From an uncultured Eubacteriaceae bacterium (lineage in GTDB: Bacteria; Bacillota; Clostridia; Eubacteriales; Eubacteriaceae), in NCBI GenBank assembly GCA_947625175.1, contig CANQNI010000079.1, forward strand, positions 1-7,002: a stretch of DNA of 7,002 nt, read 5' to 3'. The notes under the pieces are model-generated. The model saw only the letters and a program-made list of their open reading frames with translations. It had not been told where the DNA came from and did not search any database. Below are positions 1 through 5,919 of this stretch, in pieces. Positions within the stretch are counted from its first letter, which is position 1, and each line of letters begins with the position of its first letter. Position numbers and translations under genes: made by a program.

Positions 1-227
1 TGTAACACATTATGATAATTAGGAACAGGGATAACTAAAAAACCAGATATTAAAGCAGGTAAAATAACAATTAAAGCTGTTGTAAAATTCATACCTTGAA
101 AAATTATTAACATTATCAACGTAATTGTACACCCTGAACCAAATATTACTAAATCAATCCCGGTAAAAAAACCTAAAATTAATTTAGACTTTTTAGTATT
201 AGCTGGAATCAAATAATTGTCGTTCAT
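1..227 (-). CDS. VirB3/PrgI-like small membrane protein, 3' end outside window
   Basis: Only the first 75 codons are visible; the gene runs off the left edge. ATG at 225-227 lies 19 nt after the VirB6-like stop, with GGGG at 236-239 as a modest ribosome binding site. The visible protein starts MNDNYLIPANTKKSK. It then has two hydrophobic segments, about residues 26-43 and 48-67, followed by PVPNYHNVL at about 67-75. A short polar N-terminus followed by a two-helix hairpin is the layout of VirB3/PrgI-type proteins. In Gram-positive conjugation systems these are small inner-membrane partners of the VirB4 ATPase and are often encoded between the VirB6-like and VirB4 genes. The position directly after a VirB6-like gene supports the call. 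No diagnostic motif proves it, and another small membrane protein is possible. It is probably translated from the same mRNA as the upstream gene. Confidence 0.55.
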   Translation of the reverse strand, partial: MNDNYLIPANTKKSKLILGFFTGIDLVIFGSGCTITLIMLIIFQGMNFTTALIVILPALISGFLVIPVPNYHNVL

Positions 228-246
228 TAATTATACCCCATTTCTA

Positions 247-2628
247 TTATTTTTTATCTTGTTTTCTTTGTCTAAATGTGTCTTCTTTTAAAGTAAATTC
301 ATTTAATCTATTAGTATAAGAAGCTTTATTAACTTTTTGAACTGTAACAGTAGTTCCATTACTTAATGTTTCAGTTTCAACATCTGATGACGTACCAATA
401 TAATTAGCCAATCTTGGATTATTATTTCTAAATGTTTCAATCTGTTTATTTGCAGTTGCAAAAGCACTAGCTTTCTGCGTTTTAATTTCAGTTTCTGTAG
501 CTTTTAAGAAGTCATCAGCTTTTCTACTAAGTTCATCAGCAGACATTTTCTTTTTCAACAAGTCTTCGTATTTGTTGGATTGATTATTAATTAAATCTCT
601 TAATGCTTTTTGCTCACTTGGGTTAACAGCATTTACAATTTCATTTCTAGCTTTATCTCTAGCACTTTTCATTGCCTTATCTACTGATACACCTGGATTA
701 CTGTTAACTATATTTTGGAATTCTTGATTAAATTTAGAAACAAAATCAGCATTCATAGTACTAGTAAAACTATTAAGGGCATTATTAGCCATTGTTGAAT
801 TAATATGGGCTTCTCTTTGCTTAGCCTCTGCATCAATATAAGCTTTTTCCTGTTTAAATAAATTATCTCTATTTGATACTAACTTTTTAAATTCTTCTAG
901 CCTTGCTCTCTCGTTCTTTTCAGCATCAGTTAATGTATAAGCTGACTCACCTTGAATTAAAGTTTGAGCATTAATTGCTGCATTTTGAACAGTTTGAGTA
1001 GCTGATGCAGCTATACCTCCAATAACTGGAATGCTAGCAATAACTGGATGAGCTTCACTTGCAGCTTCAGCACGACCTGCTCTAGCTGCTCTAGCTGCTT
1101 CAGCAGCATCAGCTGCAGATACAGCATTTGTTCCAATATCACCAAAGTTTTTAATATTTTTAGCTCTATATCCACCTCTTACGGTTCCAGAAGTAGTACC
1201 AGCAATTCCAGAAAGAAGGAATCCTGCCCCAGAAAGTAAGGTTTTTCCAGCTAATTTACCATAAGAACCGATTGCTCTAGCATTAGCAATAATCTCCCCA
1301 CGTGTATTCCAATGGTCATTTTCAAATTGGGCATTAGCACGATGATATTTAAATTCTTGATCAGCTAGATTTTTATTTGTTTTCCAAGTATTAACAAATC
1401 TTTTACCACCACCAACTATGCTACGTCCTAGTGCTAGACCACCTGCACCAATAGCAGAAGTTGCAGCAAAGAAACCACCAGCTTTTAATTTATCTTTGAT
1501 GCCAAGGTTGATATTGCCTGAGTCAAGGCCTAATATTTCACTTAACATCTTAGGTGCTTGTTTAGCAAAAGCAAGTAAGCCCATTAAAATAATAGCTAAA
1601 ACAATTAACCCTTGAACTCCAGATGTAGCATATTTAAAGAAATCCATATTAGCTATTTGACTAAAAAAGTAAACAACTAAATACATAATAGCAACTCGAA
1701 TAAATACTTCAAAATAAACCGTTAAAGTTAATTTTAACCATTTATCAAACGTTCCTTTTTTAGATGGAACTATTCGTAAAATTACGGGAATAGGAGCAAT
1801 TAATTGACAGAAAGCGAATTTTACAATTCTTACCCCTAAATCTAAACAAAAGGAAAAAATTACATACAATAAACAAACTCCACAGGCTGTTGAAATAATT
1901 GGTACATAATGAAGTGATACTTCTTCTCCAACATTTAGGGTAACTGGATCACTATTTTCACTTTCAGGATCAGGAGGATCTTTAGCCTCAGAAATTAATT
2001 CTTGGGGTTCAACAGCCCAATCTCCTAAAACTGGTAAATTAAGAAATCTTCCTTCTTCTATTAGTTCAGCTTTTAAATCAAACCAACTATAATTATTATC
2101 TAATCTAACATTATAATTAGCAGGATTCAAAAAAGGATTTAGTGCTGTAAAAGCCATATAATTACCATACTTACTTATACTATCAGAGTTAGTTGAACCG
2201 GTACCAAATATAATAGAACCTATAACATTTTCTTTAAAAACAATACCTTGAATTTTATATGCATAATCAAAAAGTGTAGGAAGTAAACCTAAAATTACTA
2301 AAGATATTACAATATTTTGAGCAAGTTTTGTTAAACTTTTTTCACCAGATGTTGCTTTATCTGGATCAACTAAAGAAGTTAATAAGGCATAAGCAAGATA
2401 AAATAACATTACAACACCTATAATTGCATATATTCTTTTTGCAAAATTACTAAAAAAAGCATCTTCAAAAATTCGGGCATCAGCTAATTTTACAAATATT
2501 TGATAAGTTTGAGAAACTGCCCAATAAATTGCTCCATCTATTAAAAGTAAAATTTTATGAAACATACTATTTAACCATTTAATTGGATGAAAAATGGGAT
2601 TAATTGCAATTAAAACATATAGATTCAT
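247..2628 (-). CDS. VirB6/TrbL-like polytopic membrane protein with long cytoplasmic tail
   Basis: This 793-residue protein has a clear SD (GGAGG, 2635-2639) 6 nt before ATG, which fixes the start. The N-terminal 365 residues are membrane-rich: strong helices near 64-86, 103-125, 246-265, 266-288, 302-324 and 338-356, plus a weaker amphipathic segment near 20-45. A loop of about 120 residues (126-245), rich in Asn, Glu and Pro, separates helices 2 and 3. This multi-helix core with a large loop resembles VirB6/TrbL-type channel components of type IV secretion systems (PrgH/TcpH-like in Gram-positives). After residue 365 come glycine-rich stretches (384-408, 465-486), an Ala/Arg-rich run (505-526), and a highly charged, Lys/Glu/Asn-rich, probably helical region (565-793) that should lie in the cytoplasm. 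It sits between a wall hydrolase gene and a VirB3-like gene, as expected for such a locus. The family is assigned from topology and context, not from a catalytic motif. Confidence 0.72.
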   Translation of the reverse strand: MNLYVLIAINPIFHPIKWLNSMFHKILLLIDGAIYWAVSQTYQIFVKLADARIFEDAFFSNFAKRIYAIIGVVMLFYLAYALLTSLVDPDKATSGEKSLTKLAQNIVISLVILGLLPTLFDYAYKIQGIVFKENVIGSIIFGTGSTNSDSISKYGNYMAFTALNPFLNPANYNVRLDNNYSWFDLKAELIEEGRFLNLPVLGDWAVEPQELISEAKDPPDPESENSDPVTLNVGEEVSLHYVPIISTACGVCLLYVIFSFCLDLGVRIVKFAFCQLIAPIPVILRIVPSKKGTFDKWLKLTLTVYFEVFIRVAIMYLVVYFFSQIANMDFFKYATSGVQGLIVLAIILMGLLAFAKQAPKMLSEILGLDSGNINLGIKDKLKAGGFFAATSAIGAGGLALGRSIVGGGKRFVNTWKTNKNLADQEFKYHRANAQFENDHWNTRGEIIANARAIGSYGKLAGKTLLSGAGFLLSGIAGTTSGTVRGGYRAKNIKNFGDIGTNAVSAADAAEAARAARAGRAEAASEAHPVIASIPVIGGIAASATQTVQNAAINAQTLIQGESAYTLTDAEKNERARLEEFKKLVSNRDNLFKQEKAYIDAEAKQREAHINSTMANNALNSFTSTMNADFVSKFNQEFQNIVNSNPGVSVDKAMKSARDKARNEIVNAVNPSEQKALRDLINNQSNKYEDLLKKKMSADELSRKADDFLKATETEIKTQKASAFATANKQIETFRNNNPRLANYIGTSSDVETETLSNGTTVTVQKVNKASYTNRLNEFTLKEDTFRQRKQDKK
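1051..1116 (-). repeat. Ala/Arg-rich low-complexity codon run inside the VirB6-like gene
   Basis: Residues 505-526 of the VirB6-like protein contain 13 alanines in 22 residues, arranged as short AAR/AAE units. On the DNA this shows as repeated GCTGCT/GCAGCT-like triplets, visibly more GC-rich than the surrounding gene. It lies in the predicted cytoplasmic tail between the glycine-rich part and the charged helical region, so it may be a flexible or helical linker. It is a short in-frame simple-sequence tract and not a mobile element. Confidence 0.6.
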
Positions 2629-2662
2629 TTGTTACCTCCAATCTCTTTTATTTTATTATTTT

Positions 2663-2691
2663 ATTATACTATAAATTAAGAAATACCACAA
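2663..2691 (-). promoter_or_regulatory. candidate sigma-A promoter for the VirB6-like gene
   Basis: On the minus strand, a perfect TATAAT (2663-2668) lies 17 nt downstream of TTGTGG (2686-2691). Only TTG of that -35 box matches consensus. The -35 box falls in the last codons of the NlpC/P60 gene. A start near 2656 would leave a leader of about 27 nt containing the GGAGG ribosome site. The 47-nt gap is very AT-rich, so a chance TATAAT is a real possibility. No terminator hairpin was seen in the gap, so read-through from upstream is also likely. Confidence 0.35.
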
Positions 2692-3671
2692 TTACTTAAA
2701 TCGTAAAGTCCAAAAATATTAAACAACAATTCTAATAAATTGGGAATAAAAAACACTAAAATTGCTAAGATTATTCTTTTAAAGGTTTTTATGTTAGTTT
2801 TTCTAAAACCATCAGAATTATTATTTACTAAAATTTTAAGATAATCGATAATAGAAAAAACTATTGCTATAATAGGTGCAATGATTTTAATTAAGCCAAA
2901 TATTCCATTTAATATTTTTTTTAAAGTAGTTTCTTCAGAAACTCCATTAGAAACAGTATAAAATACTGTTTCACAATTAAAATCATTAGAAGTATTAATC
3001 ATTGTAATATCAGGATAATCATCAGTTAATCTTCCACCTAATTCTCCACCTATATTAGAATTATTAGCATCATTATTAACTTTAACTTCATTCCAATTAT
3101 TATAACTTCTAAAAACCCTAAAATTACCATTTCCTTCTCTTATTTGAGGACCTGATACTCCATTATAGTTAGAACTATGAAACCATATATTTACCCCATT
3201 TTTTTGACCAACAAAAATGCCAATATGGTTATATGAACTTACCGTATCGTTATTTAAACCAACATCTCCAGGTCTTAAATTGTTTTCATTAATTAAATCA
3301 AAAGTGTTAGAAGTATTAAAATCGGCAGTCGTCCAGCCACAAGCTACATCTTTAACTCCTGCCCGATTAAAAGCCAAAGAAACATAACCTGAACAATCTA
3401 AACCATAAGGTGTCCCTGTTTCACAAGTTCCTGTGTGTCCTCCACCCCAAGCATATATTGTTCCTTTACCAATCATTAATCCAGCTTGTCTTATTACTTC
3501 TAATCTGCCTTCATCTAAACCACTAGGCCAATCATTTTCTAACTCTTCTATTAAATTAGCTACATCAGAAGACATTCCTTCCGTATTTACTTTATATGCT
3601 AAAGTTTTTAAAGGAAATGTCAAAAATAATAATAAAATAAAAATTATATTAACAATTATTTTCTTTTTCAA
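2676..3671 (-). CDS. secreted NlpC/P60 peptidoglycan endopeptidase fused to a C-terminal two-helix membrane module
   Basis: The chosen start is TTG at 3669-3671, giving 331 aa. It follows AGGGTG by 5 nt and gives a classic signal peptide (MKKK, hydrophobic core, cleavage after about residue 25, TLA|YK). A longer TTG start at 3704 would overlap the upstream gene and spoil that signal. The NlpC/P60 domain spans about residues 55-190. The catalytic Cys is in GLDCSGYV (C93), the first His in YNHIGIFVG (H149), and a likely third residue is H165 in WFHSS. Such enzymes cut D-Glu/diamino-acid peptide bonds in peptidoglycan stems. After a linker, residues from about 212 share with the upstream amidase a GGR-x-x-DD start, a Cys (C233), two membrane helices (about 257-282 and 300-323) with a basic loop, and an end FGLYDLSNCGIS. 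The role is probably VirB1-like local wall opening for a secretion channel, held at the membrane. The enzyme family is clear; the role is inferred. Confidence 0.9.
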   Translation of the reverse strand: MKKKIIVNIIFILLLFLTFPLKTLAYKVNTEGMSSDVANLIEELENDWPSGLDEGRLEVIRQAGLMIGKGTIYAWGGGHTGTCETGTPYGLDCSGYVSLAFNRAGVKDVACGWTTADFNTSNTFDLINENNLRPGDVGLNNDTVSSYNHIGIFVGQKNGVNIWFHSSNYNGVSGPQIREGNGNFRVFRSYNNWNEVKVNNDANNSNIGGELGGRLTDDYPDITMINTSNDFNCETVFYTVSNGVSEETTLKKILNGIFGLIKIIAPIIAIVFSIIDYLKILVNNNSDGFRKTNIKTFKRIILAILVFFIPNLLELLFNIFGLYDLSNCGIS

Positions 3672-3676
3672 AATTT

Positions 3677-3682
3677 CACCCT
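3677..3682 (-). promoter_or_regulatory. ribosome binding site that decides the TTG start of the NlpC/P60 gene
   Basis: On the minus strand AGGGTG (3677-3682) precedes the TTG at 3671 by 5 nt. It lies in the 17-nt gap after the amidase stop codon. This supports the TTG at 3671 over the in-frame TTG at 3704, which would begin inside the amidase gene. Confidence 0.6.
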
Positions 3683-3688
3683 TTTCTA

Positions 3689-4879
3689 TTAACTTATATT
3701 GCAACTACTAATATCATATAAGCCAAAAATATGAAGCAATAAATCTAGCAAATATGGTAAGAAAACTAATAATATAGCTATTACTAATCTTTTAACTGTT
3801 CTTTTTAAAACTTTATTTTTCTCTGTTTTAGAATTAACATTAACTAAAGATTTAAGTAAATCAATAATAGATAAAGTAACAGCTAAAACAGGAGCCATTA
3901 TTTTAATTATATCAAAAATATCTTGTAATAATTTTCCTAAATCATTTAGTTCACCAGTATTTATATCAACTAAAATAGCTTTGCAACTAAAATTATTGCT
4001 AGAAATTAATATAGGATATCCCTTAAAAGGATCATCTATTCTTCCGCCAGTAAATTCATCTTCATCATAATTAATATTTTCTAATCGTTCAGAACTACCG
4101 GCCATCTCCACTAAAACTTGAGCTATCTCTTTAGCTAATTCATCTTTTTTTTCTAGATAAACTTTTAAATGAGGAGTATAATCCATAAAAAATGTTTCTA
4201 AATAATAAGTTGGAATACCTCTAACAGTTTGTAAGTTATTAATTGCTGTTAAATCACCAAATAAATCTACATCTTTTGCAACAATTGAACCAGTAGTTCC
4301 AATAACTCTATCAACTGCATCAATAAGTTTTTGACCATTTGTTGCATATGGTTCAGTCACTGAATCTAACATAACTGCACTATACTTTTTAGTGCCATCA
4401 AAGCCATTAAAATGAAGTTCAAAAGCAAATAAATATTTATCTGAACCAATTCGATCGATTTTTTCATATAAAGTTGAACTATAATTGCCTATAGTTCCTT
4501 GTCTAAAACCACAACAACCATTTTCATTAGGATTACAATTAGAATCAAAACCAGTAGTAAAATAAGAATCACCAACTATTTCATTAGATATTTCATAAGG
4601 TATATTAACTTGTTTTAGATAACCAGCTATTTTATCAATCATAATTCTAGCTTCTAAATTTTCATAATAGGTATTACCATCAATACTATTACTCGCGTGA
4701 TTACATTCGTCCCATCCATTTTTTGTATATCCTGAACCGTGAGCAGCTTCAAGTAATATTCTTTTATCATTATCATCTGCTGTTGATGTATTGACGGCAA
4801 ATGATAATTTTATTTCACTAAAAAAAGAACAACAACATATTATAAATATAAAAACTACTTTTTTTAAAGTTTTTTGCAC
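3689..4879 (-). CDS. secreted N-acetylmuramoyl-L-alanine amidase (Amidase_3) fused to a C-terminal two-helix membrane module
   Basis: This 396-aa protein starts at GTG (4877-4879), 9 nt after AGGAG (4889-4893). Residues 1-28 form a signal peptide with a triple Cys in its core and likely cleavage at SFA|VN. Residues 39-261 match the zinc-dependent Amidase_3 fold: EAAHGSG (H47), the Glu in YYENLEAR (E73), the His in FELHFNG (H156) and the Glu in YYLETFFMDY (E228). All ligand and catalytic positions are therefore present. Such enzymes cleave the bond between MurNAc and L-Ala. From about residue 278 the C-terminus is paralogous to that of the downstream NlpC/P60 protein: GGRIDD, Cys299, helix about 321-345 with KIMAP, a basic loop, helix about 364-388, and the end FGLYDISSCNIS. 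Extra cysteines occur in the enzyme domain (59, 115, 122, 123). The role is probably wall remodelling around a secretion complex, inferred from the fusion and its neighbours. Confidence 0.88.
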   Translation of the reverse strand: MQKTLKKVVFIFIICCCSFFSEIKLSFAVNTSTADDNDKRILLEAAHGSGYTKNGWDECNHASNSIDGNTYYENLEARIMIDKIAGYLKQVNIPYEISNEIVGDSYFTTGFDSNCNPNENGCCGFRQGTIGNYSSTLYEKIDRIGSDKYLFAFELHFNGFDGTKKYSAVMLDSVTEPYATNGQKLIDAVDRVIGTTGSIVAKDVDLFGDLTAINNLQTVRGIPTYYLETFFMDYTPHLKVYLEKKDELAKEIAQVLVEMAGSSERLENINYDEDEFTGGRIDDPFKGYPILISSNNFSCKAILVDINTGELNDLGKLLQDIFDIIKIMAPVLAVTLSIIDLLKSLVNVNSKTEKNKVLKRTVKRLVIAILLVFLPYLLDLLLHIFGLYDISSCNIS

Positions 4880-4888
4880 CTTGCCACA

Positions 4889-4893
4889 CTCCT
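4889..4893 (-). promoter_or_regulatory. ribosome binding site overlapping the stop codon of the upstream gene
   Basis: AGGAG for the amidase gene overlaps the TAG stop (4892-4894) of the 132-aa gene, read as TTAGGAG on the minus strand. The GTG start follows 9 nt later. A ribosome terminating on the upstream gene would sit on this site, which suggests translational coupling of the pilin-like protein and the hydrolase. Confidence 0.6.
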
Positions 4894-5290
4894 AACGGCA
4901 TTCACTAACATTTAATATACAAGACGCACATTCTTGATAACCTAGTTCATAGTTTGACCACTCGTCAATTAAACTAAAACCAAAGTCTAAAATTGAAGGT
5001 AAGAAAAAAATTAATACACCAAGAATAATTCTTGAAGCTATTCCTTTTAAAGCTTTAAAAATACTATCATCTTTACCAGATGTAACAGATTTAAACATAT
5101 CTGAAGTTGCTAAACCTATTATAATTAATGGAACTACAATTTTTATAATATTAACTATTTCACCAATAATTCTAAAAACACCGTTAAAACCAACGCAATA
5201 ACTTTTAGTATAATTATCAGCAAATACCGGATTAATAATTATTATAGTAATTAATATAATTAATGACATTATAAATTTTATCTTCTTCAT
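4892..5290 (-). CDS. minimal two-helix exported protein, VirB2-like pilin candidate (132 aa)
   Basis: ATG at 5288-5290 follows AGGGTG (5298-5303) by 7 nt. Residues 1-24 are a signal peptide (VFA|D). The mature protein is almost nothing but the shared module. It has Cys32, helix about 44-63 (NIIKIVVPL), a short loop SVTSGKDDSIFKALKG, helix about 85-107 (GVLIFFLPS), and a tail ending CASCILNVSEC with Cys121, 124 and 131. A cleaved signal followed by two helices joined by a short charged loop is the layout of VirB2/TrbC-type pilins and of the T4SS pilin-like family of other bacteria. The charged loop should be cytoplasmic and both Cys clusters outside. This is the smallest of five paralogues and the best candidate for an actual pilin subunit. 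A holin-like or purely structural membrane protein is the alternative. Confidence 0.62.
   Translation of the reverse strand: MKKIKFIMSLIILITIIIINPVFADNYTKSYCVGFNGVFRIIGEIVNIIKIVVPLIIIGLATSDMFKSVTSGKDDSIFKALKGIASRIILGVLIFFLPSILDFGFSLIDEWSNYELGYQECASCILNVSECR
4899..4920 (-). repeat. copy 1 of a 22-nt direct repeat (paralogue Cys-tail codons)
   Basis: This stretch matches 5362-5383 at 20 of 22 positions. Both copies encode most of the identical tail peptide CILNVSEC in the 132-aa and 187-aa proteins. It marks sequence shared between duplicated genes and is not a separate element. Confidence 0.6.
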
Positions 5291-5312
5291 AACTTAACAC
5301 CCTAACAAAGAA

Positions 5313-5341
5313 AGTATATCATAAATAAATTAAAATGAAAA
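5313..5341 (-). promoter_or_regulatory. candidate extended -10 promoter upstream of the 132-aa gene
   Basis: On the minus strand, TGATATACT (5313-5321) is an extended -10 element. It is preceded by TTTTCA (5336-5341) at a 17-nt spacing as a weak -35. A start near 5306 gives a leader of only about 15 nt before the ATG, immediately ahead of the AGGGTG ribosome site. The layout resembles the element at 6740-6748. This is the only gap over 50 nt in the cluster, consistent with a second transcription unit that starts with the 132-aa gene and the hydrolases. Confidence 0.4.
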
Positions 5342-5356
5342 CTATAGTTTCCATTT
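5333..5356. other. 24-nt imperfect palindrome at the end of the 187-aa gene
   Basis: The two halves pair at 11 of 12 positions around a centre between 5344 and 5345, with a perfect core GAAACTATAGTTTC-like symmetry broken only by one A/C pair. It overlaps the 187-aa stop codon and the proposed -35 box of the next promoter. As RNA on the minus strand it could form a stem of about ten pairs with a TATA loop, followed by a U-rich stretch. It may be an operator, a weak terminator/attenuator or an RNA processing site. Palindromes arise easily in AT-rich DNA. Confidence 0.35.
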
Positions 5357-5918
5357 AATCACATTCACTTACATTTAAAATACACTTTTGACATATATTA
5401 TACTCTGATTCAACTTGATCAAAACCGTCTACCAAAGTAAAGACAAAACTTATAATAGTTGGAACAAAGAAAATTGCAACGCCACCTATTAAACGAAAAG
5501 CAAATGTTTTTAAAGATTTGGCTATCTCACCGTCTTTTCCACCAGTGACAGCTTTAAATAAATCTATTATTCCAAACACAATTAATATTAAGGGAATAAT
5601 AATTTTAACAATTAATAAAATATATCCAATAAATTTCAAAGGAGATTTTAACTTAGCACAAGGACTATTACCGCCAAAATTTGAAGATTGACTAGTTGAT
5701 AAGGTTGGATCATAATCATACTTTACTCCATCAACAGCTAAACTATTTCCATTAATTACAATATTTTCAGAATCGGCTGATATAATATTACAATTGTTAT
5801 CTTGGCAATAATAATAATTCCTTCCACCATCTATTCTAGTAAATTTATTTTCCGCATTAACGTTTTTAATACTAATAAAACTTAGCAAAACAGTTAACAA
5901 TACTAAATATTTTTTCAT
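5355..5918 (-). CDS. exported two-helix protein with short Cys ectodomain, pilin-module paralogue (187 aa)
   Basis: ATG at 5916-5918 begins 1 nt after the stop of the upstream gene, with AGGAGG (5930-5935) inside that gene's last codons, so the two are probably translationally coupled. Residues 1-22 are a signal peptide (VNA|E). Residues 23-90 form a small polar, Asn/Tyr/Ser-rich outer domain with Cys38, Cys43 and Cys87. The shared module follows: SPLKFIG, helix about 98-120 (KIIIPLI), loop LFKAVTGGKDGEIAKSLK, helix about 141-163 (GGVAIFFVP), and a tail with Cys176, 179 and 186 ending CILNVSECD. The last motif is identical to that of the 132-aa neighbour, indicating gene duplication. I do not recognise the outer domain. 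A minor or variant pilin-like subunit, or an accessory membrane protein of the secretion complex, is the likely role by context only. Confidence 0.6.
   Translation of the reverse strand: MKKYLVLLTVLLSFISIKNVNAENKFTRIDGGRNYYYCQDNNCNIISADSENIVINGNSLAVDGVKYDYDPTLSTSQSSNFGGNSPCAKLKSPLKFIGYILLIVKIIIPLILIVFGIIDLFKAVTGGKDGEIAKSLKTFAFRLIGGVAIFFVPTIISFVFTLVDGFDQVESEYNICQKCILNVSECD
5362..5383 (-). repeat. copy 2 of a 22-nt direct repeat (paralogue Cys-tail codons)
   Basis: This is the partner of 4899-4920, with 20 of 22 identical bases, encoding the CILNVSEC end of the 187-aa protein. It reflects tandem duplication or strong conservation of the tail. Confidence 0.6.
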
Positions 5919-5919
5919 T

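Noticed and set aside
228..240. TATAAT just upstream of the VirB3-like gene
   Set aside because: It lies between the ribosome site and the start codon, so transcription from it would begin at or after the ATG. It is a chance match in AT-rich DNA.
1048..1239. Plus-strand open frame of 63 codons rich in Ser and Cys
   Set aside because: It lies fully inside the VirB6-like gene. Its odd composition is a by-product of the Ala-rich codon run on the other strand, and it has no convincing ribosome site.
1418..1615. Plus-strand open frame of 65 codons
   Set aside because: It is antisense to the glycine-rich and last-helix part of the VirB6-like gene. It is low-complexity with no supporting context.
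3672..3704. Eleven-residue N-terminal extension of the NlpC/P60 protein from TTG at 3704
   Set aside because: It overlaps the amidase gene, lacks a good ribosome site, and puts charged residues ahead of an otherwise normal signal peptide.
3433..3711. Plus-strand open frame of 92 codons
   Set aside because: It is antisense to the NlpC/P60 domain, whose catalytic motifs prove that the minus frame is real.
4829..4837. Triple Cys in the amidase signal peptide as a lipoprotein site
   Set aside because: Residues before the Cys (FII) do not fit the lipobox rule requiring Gly/Ala/Ser before Cys. A normal signal peptidase site (SFA|VN) follows.
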